Source: Paraburkholderia sartisoli (lineage in GTDB: Bacteria; Pseudomonadota; Gammaproteobacteria; Burkholderiales; Burkholderiaceae). Taken from it: a stretch of DNA of 64,000 bases. The notes under the pieces are model-generated. The model did not search any database. It had not been told where the DNA came from and saw nothing but the letters and a program-made list of their open reading frames with translations. A program made the translations under genes and the position numbers. Shown here piece by piece: positions 16,144-24,783 of this stretch. Every line of letters begins with the position of its first letter. The first letter of the stretch is position 1. The stretch covers positions 248,001 through 312,000 of the forward strand of contig NZ_FNRQ01000007.1 of NCBI RefSeq assembly GCF_900107685.1. The letters run 5' to 3'.

Positions 16144-17517
16144 TCAGCGCGGCTTGTACGGCGCGGGAATGAAGCGCTCGCCCGGCTTCACGCCCGCCTT
16201 CGACAGCACGTAGTCGCGCGAGCGGGTCAGGTCGCCGAGCACCTGGCGCTCGTCAATTCCAGTCAGCTTGCCGCCGCGCTTGACCACCCGTCCGGCGACC
16301 CACACCGTGTCGACGAGCCCTGGATGCCCCGCGAGAACCACCGCGCCGACCGGATTGTTGAGCGGCGCCATTTCGAGGTTGTCCGCGCGGATCATCACGA
16401 TGTCGGCGTCCTTGCCCGGCGTGAGCGAGCCGATCCGGCTGTCGAGACGCAGCGCCTTCGCGCCATTGATCGTCGCGAACTCGATCGCGTCCTGGGTATT
16501 GACCGGCAGACGCTCCACCGAATAGCCGCCGTGATCCGCACGGTCGTGCGCCCATGCGCGCTCGACGAGCAGCACCGTGCGCATCACCTGAAAGAGGTGA
16601 CCGCTGTTGCAGGTCGCGATGTCGATGCCGAGCGTCGGGCGCATGCCGACCTTGAGGAGACGCCCGGTCACCGGCCAGCCGTGCCCCATCTGCAACTCGA
16701 TTTCGGGCGTCATCGACGCCGAACATCCCGAGTCGGCCATCAACTGGAATTCGTCGTCGGCGAGCGAATTGCAATGCGAACAGATCACGTCCTCGCCAAG
16801 CAGGCCGTTCTCCGCGAGCCACGCGACCGGACGCCCTTTTCCCCACGCGCCGTCGCCGACGTGAACCGAAATCAGCGCACCGAGATCGCGGGCGAGCGCC
16901 CAGTCGTCGCGCGTGACGGCTTCGGTCGCGTACTGCGGGCCGCGCAACGCCATGCCGAGCTGCACCAGATCGTCCGACGAGGAGAAGTGTTGCAGCTTCA
17001 CGCGCCGCACGTCCTCCGAGGTCGGCAGGTTGCTGACCGGCAGCCATTCTTCGTTCGAGTTGCCGTAGCACATCACGAAGCGGCCGCGGGATGCCTTCAG
17101 CGCTTCGACCGCCGCGTCCGTGTGCTCGGGCGTGTTCATGTTGTGCGACCAGTCGAGCACCGTCGTCACGCCGCCGTTCAGCGCTTCGTACGCGCCCGCG
17201 AGATTCGAGATGTAGATGTCCTCCGCGCGGAAGTGCTCGCCGAGCTGGCCGCGCACGCCCGCGAAGTACTGGTCCAGCGTCCAGTCCGCCGCGATGTTGC
17301 GCAGCGTGGTCTGCCAGATGTGCCGGTGCGTGTCGACCATGCCCGGCATCACGATCGTGCCCGTGCCGTCGACGGTTTCGGCGCCGCCGGCGTCGAGTCC
17401 GCGCCCGACTGCGCGGATTTTCGTGTCTTCGATCAGCACGTCGCAGTGGTCGACGTTGCCGATCGCCGGGTCCACGCTGATGACGCTCGCGTTGCGAATC
17501 AAGGTGCGCTGTACCAT
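16144..17517 (-). CDS. Amidohydrolase family deaminase/chlorohydrolase (TrzA/AtzA-like)
   Basis: This ~457-residue protein is a TIM-barrel amidohydrolase with the composite beta-sandwich at both ends. Metal-binding features are DTHRH in MPGMVDTHRHIWQT (about 62-66), a His in SVHVGDG, the His of ICSHCNSLADDE and the Asp in GIDIATCNSG. The overall pattern places it with the group that includes S-adenosylhomocysteine deaminase, 8-oxoguanine deaminase, and the triazine hydrolases TrzA and AtzA. The reaction is hydrolytic removal of an amino or halide group from an aromatic or heteroaromatic ring, but the substrate cannot be read. The start is ambiguous: the ATG at 17517 has GGAG six bases before it, while 17520 and 17532 are also in frame. 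It is 75 bp after the porin. Confidence 0.88.
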   Translation of the reverse strand: MVQRTLIRNASVISVDPAIGNVDHCDVLIEDTKIRAVGRGLDAGGAETVDGTGTIVMPGMVDTHRHIWQTTLRNIAADWTLDQYFAGVRGQLGEHFRAEDIYISNLAGAYEALNGGVTTVLDWSHNMNTPEHTDAAVEALKASRGRFVMCYGNSNEEWLPVSNLPTSEDVRRVKLQHFSSSDDLVQLGMALRGPQYATEAVTRDDWALARDLGALISVHVGDGAWGKGRPVAWLAENGLLGEDVICSHCNSLADDEFQLMADSGCSASMTPEIELQMGHGWPVTGRLLKVGMRPTLGIDIATCNSGHLFQVMRTVLLVERAWAHDRADHGGYSVERLPVNTQDAIEFATINGAKALRLDSRIGSLTPGKDADIVMIRADNLEMAPLNNPVGAVVLAGHPGLVDTVWVAGRVVKRGGKLTGIDERQVLGDLTRSRDYVLSKAGVKPGERFIPAPYKPR

Positions 17518-17592
17518 CATCCCCTCCATCAATGAATAAATAGAACTACCGGTCGTTTGCAGGCCGGCCCGCGTTACAGACCCGTAACGGTT

Positions 17593-18657
17593 TCAGAAAT
17601 AGTGAACAACGCCGGCATACGCCCCCTGCTGGCTGCGGCCTGACTTCGGCGGCGCGTCGCTCACCTCGACGGGAAACGCCGCGTTGCCGCCGTTGAACAT
17701 GCTGCCGAACGTCGCGTAGAGATTGGTCCGCTTCGACAGGAAGTAGTTGGCGCCAATCACGCCCAGCGTGCCGCTGCCGCCGCCGTGATTCACGTTCGCG
17801 TGATAGACGGCGGCGATCAGCTGCAACTCCACGTTCACCTGGTAGTTGACGCCGAGCCATTCCATCTGGTTGCGCGTGGATGCGGTGGGATTGGTCGCGT
17901 CGGCGATCGTGTCTTCACCCGACGATGCGATCAGGCTATACCCCGCATAGACTTTCGCGCTGCCGATCTTGTAGCTGCCGCCAACGAGGTATTCGCGCGA
18001 CGCGCCGTAAAGGCTCGACAATTTCCCGTTCGCGTCGCGCAGCTCCTCGTACAGCGCGCGGACGTCCAGCGTGCCGTCCGTATAGCTCACGCTGCCGCTC
18101 AACTGGTGATTCGCGCGGAAGTTGCCCGCCTCGTTGCCGAGGCCCGTTTGAAGACGGAACGCGAACCCGCCGAATTTCGCCGAATTGAACGTGATCGCGT
18201 TCGACCGCGGCCCCCAGTTGCGGCCGTAGACGAGCGTTTCGAGACCCATTGCCTGCATCCCCGTCGGATCGATCGCCCAGCCTTCGCCGTCCGTGAGACT
18301 CATCGCGCGGCCCAGCAGGATCGTGCCCCAGCTGCTGCCCGACAGGCCGACCACGGCATACCGGTTGAACAACCCGTCCGACACGCCGGTTCCGGCCGTG
18401 AACATGTTTTCGAGGTTGAAGACCGCATGCAGCCCGCCGCCGAGATCCTCGTCGCCTTTCAGGCCCCACATGCTGATGCCCCACTGGTTGCTGCCGAAGC
18501 GCAGCGCGTCGTTCGACTGCCCGTTCGCCGTCGCCACGTGATTGACGTAATCGACGCCCGCCACCACACGCCCGTACAACGTAGCGGACTGTGCGTGGGC
18601 CCCGCTGACCGAGAACCCCATGGCCGCGGCCATCAACATCCTCTTCGACACAATCAA
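17593..18657 (-). CDS. Outer-membrane porin (Gram-negative trimeric porin family)
   Basis: This ~354-residue protein has a signal peptide (SKRMLMAAAMGFSVSGAHA) followed by the typical mature start QSATLYGRVVAGVDYVNH and ends in the aromatic C-terminus VVHYF required for outer-membrane assembly. Repeated amphipathic strands and the loop motif GLSGSSWGTILLGRAMSLTDGEG are characteristic of Burkholderiales porins. It probably lets the cluster's substrate cross the outer membrane. The start is uncertain: a TTG at 18657 has GGAG six bases upstream and gives a natural signal peptide; GTG 18651 and ATG 18681 are alternatives. It is the first gene of the transcript leaving the GntR-type operator. Confidence 0.9.
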   Translation of the reverse strand: MIVSKRMLMAAAMGFSVSGAHAQSATLYGRVVAGVDYVNHVATANGQSNDALRFGSNQWGISMWGLKGDEDLGGGLHAVFNLENMFTAGTGVSDGLFNRYAVVGLSGSSWGTILLGRAMSLTDGEGWAIDPTGMQAMGLETLVYGRNWGPRSNAITFNSAKFGGFAFRLQTGLGNEAGNFRANHQLSGSVSYTDGTLDVRALYEELRDANGKLSSLYGASREYLVGGSYKIGSAKVYAGYSLIASSGEDTIADATNPTASTRNQMEWLGVNYQVNVELQLIAAVYHANVNHGGGSGTLGVIGANYFLSKRTNLYATFGSMFNGGNAAFPVEVSDAPPKSGRSQQGAYAGVVHYF

Positions 18658-18759
18658 TTCGATCTCCAATGTTCCTGACATGAATAAATCTGACCTGAGC
18701 CGCCCGCCGGCCCGCCGCACTTCTATCGGGTGCTTGATCCGGACTGTATGATTCATTCA

Positions 18760-18773
18760 AATGTTCGAACATT
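18760..18773. promoter_or_regulatory. Candidate GntR operator between porin and gntR
   Basis: AATGTTCGAACATT is a perfect 14-bp palindrome in the gap between the divergent porin and GntR genes. A near copy lies 4.4 kb away in front of the CoA ligase (14330-14343). The position fits control of the porin transcript and autoregulation. The binding protein is inferred to be the adjacent GntR regulator. Confidence 0.7.
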
Positions 18774-18838
18774 CGTGAAAACCCGTGGGTTATGCTAGGA
18801 TCGCGAAAAGCGACGCTTTTGCGTCTTTCGTGTGCCGG

Positions 18839-18866
18839 TTCATTGCGAACCCTTCATTGCGAACCC
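18839..18866. repeat. Tandem 14-bp repeat in the gntR leader
   Basis: TTCATTGCGAACCC occurs twice without a gap, at 18839-18852 and 18853-18866. It ends 19 bp before the preferred GntR start. It may be a replication-slippage duplication; a regulatory role is possible but not shown. Confidence 0.8.
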
Positions 18867-18885
18867 CTTACCCGCCCTCGTTGCC

Positions 18886-19659
18886 ATGACCGTTATCCAG
18901 GACGACGCCGTCGAAGCCGCCTTCGCGACTACCCAGCCCCGCCATGTCGATCTCGCGCGCGCGCTGATGCAGGACATCCGCAATGGCAAGCCGCCCGTCG
19001 GCGAGTTGCTGCCGACCGAGGCGGAGCTATGCGAGACGTGGAATCTGAGCCGGTATGCGGTGCGCCAGGCGGTGCAGAAGCTGTGCAACCTCGGGATGAT
19101 CAGCCGCCAGGCGGGCGTCGGCACGCGGGTCATCGCGGACCGCCCGCAGACGCGCTATGTGCAGTCGATGGATACGTTGAGCGACCTCGTCCGCTATGCG
19201 CAGGGCACGACGCTTCAGGTGTCCGCGCGCAGGACGATCCAGGCCGACGACGCGCACGCCGCGCTGCTACACGGTTCGCCTGGCGCGAAGTGGTTGCATA
19301 TCGCCGGCGTGCGGCACGGCGACAACGCCGCGACCGAGCCGATCGCGCTGGTCGACATCTACGTCGACAAAGCCTTCAGCCAGTTGCCGGGGCTGACAAA
19401 AACGCTCGATACACCGGTCTATACGATGGTCGAAGAGCAGTACGGCATCAGGATGACGCGGGTCGAGCAGGAAGTTCAGGGCTGGCTGATCGAGGGAGAA
19501 CAGGCGCGGACGTTGCAGGTGAAGCCCGGCTCCGCGGGGTTGCGCATCATCCGGACTTACTTTGTCCGCGACAAGGCGATCGTGGTCACGACCGGCATCC
19601 ACCCTGCCAGCCGCTTCAGCTATTCGACGACGTTCCAGCTGGCGCAGACAGCCGGTTAG
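18886..19659 (+). CDS. GntR family transcriptional regulator, HutC/UTRA type
   Basis: This ~257-residue protein has an N-terminal winged helix (about 20-90; VGELLPTEAELCETWNLSRYAVRQAVQKLCNLG and then QAGVGTRV) and a C-terminal UTRA ligand domain (about 110-250), which includes VDIYVDKAFSQLPG and VEQEVQGWLIEGEQARTL. UTRA regulators usually repress in the absence of a small metabolite. It is transcribed away from the porin and the catabolic genes, with a perfect palindrome between, so it is the likely regulator of the region 5638-18657. The ATG at 18886 is preferred; a GTG at 18832 extends the frame across a 14-bp tandem repeat. Neither has a clear ribosome site. Confidence 0.9.
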   Translation: MTVIQDDAVEAAFATTQPRHVDLARALMQDIRNGKPPVGELLPTEAELCETWNLSRYAVRQAVQKLCNLGMISRQAGVGTRVIADRPQTRYVQSMDTLSDLVRYAQGTTLQVSARRTIQADDAHAALLHGSPGAKWLHIAGVRHGDNAATEPIALVDIYVDKAFSQLPGLTKTLDTPVYTMVEEQYGIRMTRVEQEVQGWLIEGEQARTLQVKPGSAGLRIIRTYFVRDKAIVVTTGIHPASRFSYSTTFQLAQTAG

Positions 19660-19713
19660 CGATGAGGGGTGAAGCGGGGCCCACGTGAGCGCCACCGCCC
19701 CATCCGGGCGACG

Positions 19714-20616
19714 CTATGACTCTTCGATCTGACTGAATCGCACCGCCAGAAAATCGATCAGCTTTCGCACCGAGGGCAACAGGCCACGTCGCGAAGGGAA
19801 TACCGCGTGGATGATTCCACCCTTCGGTTTCCACGCGGGAACGAGCCTGACGAGCGCACCGCTCGCCAGCTCGTCGCACATCATCATCACGGGCAACTGG
19901 ACAATGCCCGCGCCCGCCACGGCGGCCTGCCTCAAGGCGATCATGTCGTCCGTGACGAAGCGCGGCGTATGACGAATCGCCGCCGACCCCGCCGGCCCTT
20001 CGAGGTGCCAGACATGCTCGCCGTGCGGCGGTCCAAAATCCAGGCTGGGCAGCACGGCCAGATCGGCCGGCGTGGCGGGCACGCCGAGCCGGTCCAGCAG
20101 CGACGGGCTCGCCGCCAGACACCAGCCGCGTTCACCCAGCACTTTCATCACGAGATCGCTGTCTTTCAGAGGCGGCGGGCGCACCCGTATCGCCACGTCG
20201 ATGCCCTCGCCGATCACGTCGACCGCGCGATTGGTCGCCTCGAGATGCACCGTGACGCGCGGCGTTTCCGCCATGAAATCCGCTAGCATCGCGCCCACGC
20301 GCGCGTGCAGCAGCGCCACCGGGCAGGTCAGCCGGACAATGCCCTGCGGCTCGGAACGGTTGAGTTCGATCGACTGTTGCGCCGCTTCCGCCTCGACCAG
20401 CATGGCCTTGCAATGGCTGTAGTAGCTCTGGCCAGTTTCGGTGACCGTGAAACGCCGCGTCGAGCGCTGGATGAGCCGCACGCCGAGGCTTTCCTCCAGC
20501 AGCGCGATTCGTCTGCTGAGCGTGGACTTCGGCATGCCGAGCGCCCGCCCGGCCGGCGCGAACCCCTGATATTCGACGACCTGCGCGAAGAAGTAGAGAT
20601 CGTTGAGATCCTGCAT
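19714..20616 (-). CDS. LysR family transcriptional regulator, divergent from pirin
   Basis: This ~300-residue protein has the LysR helix-turn-helix (about 1-60; MQDLNDLYFFAQVVEYQGFA, LGMPKSTLSRRIALLEESLG) and a substrate-binding domain with TPRVTVHLEATNRAVDVIGEGIDVAIRV. It belongs to the CrgA/AaeR-like group with a YFFAQVVE start. The gene points away from pirin across a 136-bp gap, an arrangement often seen for LysR regulators that control pirin or quinone-stress genes. The start at 20616 is the usual MQDLN position; the frame extends 11 codons upstream. The inducer is unknown. Confidence 0.92.
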   Translation of the reverse strand: MQDLNDLYFFAQVVEYQGFAPAGRALGMPKSTLSRRIALLEESLGVRLIQRSTRRFTVTETGQSYYSHCKAMLVEAEAAQQSIELNRSEPQGIVRLTCPVALLHARVGAMLADFMAETPRVTVHLEATNRAVDVIGEGIDVAIRVRPPPLKDSDLVMKVLGERGWCLAASPSLLDRLGVPATPADLAVLPSLDFGPPHGEHVWHLEGPAGSAAIRHTPRFVTDDMIALRQAAVAGAGIVQLPVMMMCDELASGALVRLVPAWKPKGGIIHAVFPSRRGLLPSVRKLIDFLAVRFSQIEES

Positions 20617-20752
20617 CGGGTGCCGTCCAGCGTTCCATTCATGAGACACAGAGGATAACCCACACCCTCTACCGGACAGCGTGCCGCGGGCCTATCTTGT
20701 TGACATGCAAACGAGGTCGATGCGGCCTCAACCATGAACAGGAAACAACACC

Positions 20753-21622
20753 ATGAAGAAGATTCTCGGCTTGTACAGCAACACCGGCTCGCACTGGGTA
20801 GGTGACGGTTTTCCGGTGCGCACGCTGTTTTCGGACGGCACGGTGGGAAGCCATCTGAGCCCATTCCTGATGCTCGACTACGCCGGCCCGACGCACTTCA
20901 CGCCGACCGCGCAGAAACGCGGCGTCGGCCAGCATCCGCACCGCGGATTCGAAACCGTGACGATCGTCTATGACGGCGAACTCGAGCATCGCGATTCGTC
21001 CGGCGGAGGCGGCCGCATCGGTCCCGGCGACGTGCAGTGGATGACGGCCGGCGCCGGTATCCTGCACGAGGAATTCCATTCCGGCGCATTCGCGAAGAAT
21101 GGCGGCACGCTGGAAATGGTGCAACTGTGGGTGAACCTGCCGGCAAAGGACAAAATGACGTCGCCGCGCTATCAGACCGTGCTTTCGACGGATATCCCCT
21201 CAGTCGCGTTGCCTGACGGCGCGGGCCGCGTGCGGGTCATCGCGGGCGACTACGAAGGGCACACAGGTCCGGCATCGACATTCACGCCGATGGACGTGTG
21301 GGACGTGCGGCTGAACGGAAAGCACACAACCCGTTTCACGCTGCCCGCCGGGCGCCCGGTTGCGATTGTCGTCCTGCACGGCCAGGTACGGGTCAACGGC
21401 GAGGAGACGGTCGGCGAGGCGCAACTGTCCCTGCTCGGGCGCGAAGGGACGGAGGTGCAGCTCGATGCGACCGGCGACGCAACGGTGCTCGTCCTGAGCG
21501 GCGAGCCTATCGAGGAACCGGTTGTCGCGTACGGACCGTTTGTCATGAATACGACGGAGGAAATCCGTCAGGCGGTTCATGACTTCAATGGCGGGCGCTT
21601 CGGGCAGATAGCGGCAAGATGA
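20753..21622 (+). CDS. Pirin family protein (bicupin)
   Basis: This 289-residue protein has two cupin domains. The N-terminal one carries the metal-binding set: HPHRGFETVTI and GILHEEFH, giving three His and one Glu as in human pirin and the quercetinase YhhW. MTAGAGILHEEFH is the pirin signature. The C-terminal cupin (about 180-280) lacks those ligands, as usual. Some family members have quercetin 2,3-dioxygenase activity; others act as redox-dependent regulators. AGGAAA precedes the ATG. It is probably controlled by the divergent LysR protein. Confidence 0.92.
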   Translation: MKKILGLYSNTGSHWVGDGFPVRTLFSDGTVGSHLSPFLMLDYAGPTHFTPTAQKRGVGQHPHRGFETVTIVYDGELEHRDSSGGGGRIGPGDVQWMTAGAGILHEEFHSGAFAKNGGTLEMVQLWVNLPAKDKMTSPRYQTVLSTDIPSVALPDGAGRVRVIAGDYEGHTGPASTFTPMDVWDVRLNGKHTTRFTLPAGRPVAIVVLHGQVRVNGEETVGEAQLSLLGREGTEVQLDATGDATVLVLSGEPIEEPVVAYGPFVMNTTEEIRQAVHDFNGGRFGQIAAR

Positions 21623-21829
21623 CCCGCGTGGCCCAGTTGTTCTGCGAACCGCAGGACGACTGGGCACACCGCGAAACGGCACTGGGACAATGTCGTGGAG
21701 TCGTGCGGCGATTTTTGAGCGGCTTCTGAAGGCATATCGAACGCCCGATGCCAGCGGACGGCGCACGGTCGCACCGATGTTATGATCGGCAACACCTTGC
21801 GCCCCAGAGCGCGCTTTCTGCATCGTTAC

Positions 21830-22459
21830 ATGGATACCCACACCTTCAAGCCGGCCGAATCGCCCACGTCCGATCTCGGACGACGCGTCCGTGCCGCACG
21901 GGTCGCACACGACCTGACGCTGGAAAACGCGAGCCGCCTGTGCGGCGTGTCGCGCTCGACGCTGTCGAAAGTCGAAAACGGCCTGATGTCGCCGACCTTC
22001 GACGTGCTGCAGAAAATCGTCAACGGCCTGAAGATCGATCTGGGCGAACTGTTCGGCTCGACGCAGAAAGTCAGCGCGAGCGGGCGGCGCGCACTCACGC
22101 GCAAGGATGCGGGGCAACGTCACGCGTATCGCGGCTATCAGATGGAACTGCTCGCCACCGACCTCGCGCACAAGGCGATGCTGCCTTTTCGTATCCGCAT
22201 TTCCGCGCACACGCTGGACGCGTTCGACGACTGGGGTCGTCACGAAGGCGAGGAATTCCTGTATGTGATCAGCGGCAGCGTGTGCCTCTATTCCGAGCTG
22301 TATGCGCCAACGCATCTGAACGCCGGCGACAGTCTTTACTTCGACAGCCGCACAGGGCACGCGGCGGTGTCCACCAGCGAGGAAGACGCCGAAGTGCTGT
22401 GGATGGCGACGGGCTCGGATGCCCCGCAACCACCCGTCGAAGCCGCGGCGAAGAAGTAA
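21830..22459 (+). CDS. XRE family transcriptional regulator with C-terminal cupin
   Basis: This ~209-residue protein has a helix-turn-helix of the Xre type at about 15-75 (LGRRVRAARVAHDLTLENAS, CGVSRSTLSKVENGLMSPT) and a cupin domain at about 130-200 (EFLYVISGSVCLYSELYAP, AGDSLYFDSRTGHA). Proteins of this design regulate amino-acid, polyamine or aldehyde metabolism and sense a ligand through the cupin. No ribosome site is obvious for ATG 21830 or for the earlier ATG 21782. It is followed by the LexA-controlled imu cassette after about 140 bp and appears to be an independent gene. Confidence 0.88.
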   Translation: MDTHTFKPAESPTSDLGRRVRAARVAHDLTLENASRLCGVSRSTLSKVENGLMSPTFDVLQKIVNGLKIDLGELFGSTQKVSASGRRALTRKDAGQRHAYRGYQMELLATDLAHKAMLPFRIRISAHTLDAFDDWGRHEGEEFLYVISGSVCLYSELYAPTHLNAGDSLYFDSRTGHAAVSTSEEDAEVLWMATGSDAPQPPVEAAAKK

Positions 22460-22567
22460 GTCGCGTTGCCTCCGGGGCGCCTTAAGCCCCACCATCAGTC
22501 ACCATCAGCCCCACGCATCGGTACCGGCTGAAGCACCCCCCAAGCGGAAACGCCTGCGCTAGAATTA

Positions 22568-22583
22568 CTGTATATTTATACAG
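22568..22583. promoter_or_regulatory. LexA (SOS) box upstream of imuA-imuB-dnaE2
   Basis: CTGTATATTTATACAG matches the beta/gamma-proteobacterial LexA consensus CTG-N10-CAG with an AT-rich centre. It lies 18 bp before the preferred imuA start, so a bound repressor would block the promoter or the start of transcription. Control by LexA is established for such cassettes. Confidence 0.93.
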
Positions 22584-22601
22584 TATTTGGTGAGCGATCC
22601 C

Positions 22602-23378
22602 GTGAACTCCGCCTCCGGCAATTCCGAGCAGTTCCCGCAGCCCGGTAAGGCGTCGTGCCGGCTTGATGCCGTAATCGACTCAACGCTGTATCCCGGCTCG
22701 GGGGGCATAACGCTCTGGCGGGCGTCGCAGCTTGCGCGCAGCCGGGGCCGTACCGTGGACACCGGGTATGCAGCGTTGTCGGCGGAGCTGCCAGGCGGGG
22801 GCTGGCCCGTTGGCGCGCTCGTCGACCTGCTGGTCCAGCAGGCCGGTGTGGGTGAAATGCGGCTGCTTCGTCCGGCGCTCAGTGAAATGGGCAAGCGGCC
22901 GGTCGCGTTGGTGCAACCCCCGCATGTTCCGAACGGACCTGGCCTTGAGTACATCGGCCTTTCCCCACAGCACCTGATACAGATTCGGGCCTCGAAGACA
23001 GCGGACGCGTTGTGGGCAGCAGAGCAGATTCTGCGCGCCGGCAGTTGCGGCGCACTGCTGTTCTGGGCGCAACACGTTCAGACTTCGTCGCTGCGGCGGC
23101 TGCATCTCGCGGCACAGTCCTCGGAAACGTTGTTCTTCATGGTCCGCCCACTGGCATCCGCACAGGATGCCTCTCCAGCCGTTTTACGGCTGGCGCTCCG
23201 GCCAGAGCGCGACGGTCTGACCGTCGACATCACGAAGCGACGAGGTCCAGCACGCGCGGAACCTCTGTCCATTTCTCTTCAACCAGCACCCGTCCTGTTT
23301 TCGCACCATGCGCGTATTTCTCGCCATTCACCTGCCCCGGTTGCAGCTCGAGGTCTTCCGGCCAAAGTGGCTGCCTGA
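22602..23378 (+). CDS. imuA: ImuA, SOS mutasome accessory protein (RecA/SulA-like fold)
   Basis: This ~258-residue protein is the first gene of the DNA-damage mutagenesis cassette. Family segments seen are VDTGYAALSAELPGGGWPVGALVDLL near residues 45-70, a RecA-like core with LLRPALSEMG and PVALVQPPHVPN, and WAAEQILRAGSCGALLFWAQ. ImuA supports translesion synthesis by ImuB and DnaE2; its exact biochemical role is little known. Start codons GTG 22602, GTG 22590 and TTG 22587 are all in frame; 22602 has GGTGAG seven bases before it. The 3' end overlaps imuB by 71 bases in another frame, so the C-terminal residues past 23308 are shared DNA. Confidence 0.88.
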   Translation: MNSASGNSEQFPQPGKASCRLDAVIDSTLYPGSGGITLWRASQLARSRGRTVDTGYAALSAELPGGGWPVGALVDLLVQQAGVGEMRLLRPALSEMGKRPVALVQPPHVPNGPGLEYIGLSPQHLIQIRASKTADALWAAEQILRAGSCGALLFWAQHVQTSSLRRLHLAAQSSETLFFMVRPLASAQDASPAVLRLALRPERDGLTVDITKRRGPARAEPLSISLQPAPVLFSHHARISRHSPAPVAARGLPAKVAA

Positions 23379-24777
23379 GCCCGCACACGGCTGCGTGGTC
23401 CTCGACCGGGACAAGGTACGCATCGCAGACGGGGTCGCCCGGTCCGCGGGCGTGCGGGTCGGCATGAAGCGCGGCGGTGTGTTGACGCTCACGCCGGAGG
23501 TAGAGCTGTATGAGCGTGAACCCGGCCGTGAACATGCCGCGCAACGCGAAGTGGCAGTGGCGCTCATGCGGTTCTCACCCGATGTCGTGGTGCTCGAAGA
23601 GGCTGTTGTCATCGTGGACATCGGCGCAAGCCTGCGTCTGTTTGGCGGACTGCCTGCTGTATGCCGGCAGGCGAAAGCGATACTCGACGCCATTGGACTG
23701 ACCGCGCGGATCAGTGCCGCGCCCACTGGCCAGGGCGCATGGCTGCTGGCAAAGCACCGGAACCGGCGCGTACTCAAGGTCGACTCGCTCGAACGGCAAC
23801 TGTCCGCATTGCCGCTGCTGTCAGTACCGGAAGTGCGGCCGTTTGCAGACTGGTTCGCAGGACTGGGCTGCGAAACGATTGCAGATGTGCGACGCCTGCC
23901 GCGTGCCGGACTGCAACGCCGTTGCGGCGAGCACCTGCTCGATTCGCTGGACCGCGCTTTCGGCACGGCGCCCGAACTGTTTGACTGGCTGGAATTGCCG
24001 CCAACGTTTTCCGCGCGCATTGAAATGCCCGACCGCATCGAGCATGCGGAAGCGGCGCTTTTCGGCGCGCATCGCCTCGTCGTGCAACTTTGCGGCTGGT
24101 TGTGCGCGAAGCAACTGGCGCTCACGGGCGCTACGCTTCTGCTTGAGCACGAGCGTGGCAGGCAGGCCATCGAGCCGACACCCATTGAAATTGCACTGGG
24201 AGAGCCGACGTGGCGCGAGGACCATCTTGTGCGGCTCATCAAGGAACGGCTTGCCCGCGTGGAACTGACCGCGCCCGTTATCGCGCTGCGACTCGATGCA
24301 TCGAACGTGCAACCCGCGGTACCGGCGTCCGGCACGCTCTTTCCAGAGCCTGGCGGCTCGACCGGGGACCATGCCCGTCTTGTCGAACTACTGGTGGCAA
24401 GGCTCGGCGAAGAAAACGTGCTTCGCCCCGCGCCGACCGCGGACTATCGGCCTGAAGTTGCGAATCGATGGGTGCCGGTCGGCAGCGCGTCGAAAAGCAC
24501 CACGCTTCCAGAGGGGCTCCCACGGCCGACCTGGCTTCTGGAAAAGCCCGTGCGCCTGCTGATGCGCAAGCACCGGCCTTTCTATGGTTCACCGCTGCGC
24601 CTTGTGTCGCCGGGAGAGCGCATCGAAAGCGGGTGGTTCGATGGCGAACTCATGACGCGTGATTATTTCGTCGCCCAGGGCGAAGACCAGAGCTGTTTCT
24701 GGATATATCGTGAGCGCAAAAGCAGCCGCGACGCCGAAGAAGAGCCGCGCTGGTTCCTCCATGGCCTTTTCGGATGA
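23308..24777 (+). CDS. imuB: ImuB, Y-family polymerase-like mutasome protein
   Basis: This 489-residue protein has the Y-family polymerase layout (palm, fingers, thumb, little finger) but lacks the catalytic acids. Where active DinB enzymes have an Asp in the first strand, this one reads MRVFLAIHLPRLQLEV; the second site reads VVIVDIGASLRLFGG instead of the catalytic SIDE. A helix-hairpin-helix-like region around 180-210 (GCETIADVRRLPRAGLQRRCG) is present, and the C-terminus ends YRERKSSRDAEEEPRWFLHG. ImuB acts as the beta-clamp-binding hub that brings DnaE2 to lesions. It lies between imuA (71-nt overlap) and dnaE2 (6-nt gap). Confidence 0.93.
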   Translation: MRVFLAIHLPRLQLEVFRPKWLPEPAHGCVVLDRDKVRIADGVARSAGVRVGMKRGGVLTLTPEVELYEREPGREHAAQREVAVALMRFSPDVVVLEEAVVIVDIGASLRLFGGLPAVCRQAKAILDAIGLTARISAAPTGQGAWLLAKHRNRRVLKVDSLERQLSALPLLSVPEVRPFADWFAGLGCETIADVRRLPRAGLQRRCGEHLLDSLDRAFGTAPELFDWLELPPTFSARIEMPDRIEHAEAALFGAHRLVVQLCGWLCAKQLALTGATLLLEHERGRQAIEPTPIEIALGEPTWREDHLVRLIKERLARVELTAPVIALRLDASNVQPAVPASGTLFPEPGGSTGDHARLVELLVARLGEENVLRPAPTADYRPEVANRWVPVGSASKSTTLPEGLPRPTWLLEKPVRLLMRKHRPFYGSPLRLVSPGERIESGWFDGELMTRDYFVAQGEDQSCFWIYRERKSSRDAEEEPRWFLHGLFG

Positions 24778-24783
24778 AGCGCC

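Noticed and set aside
15925..17535. Long plus-strand open frame (536 codons) across the amidohydrolase
   Set aside because: Antisense shadow; no recognisable motif, whereas the minus strand shows full amidohydrolase metal motifs.
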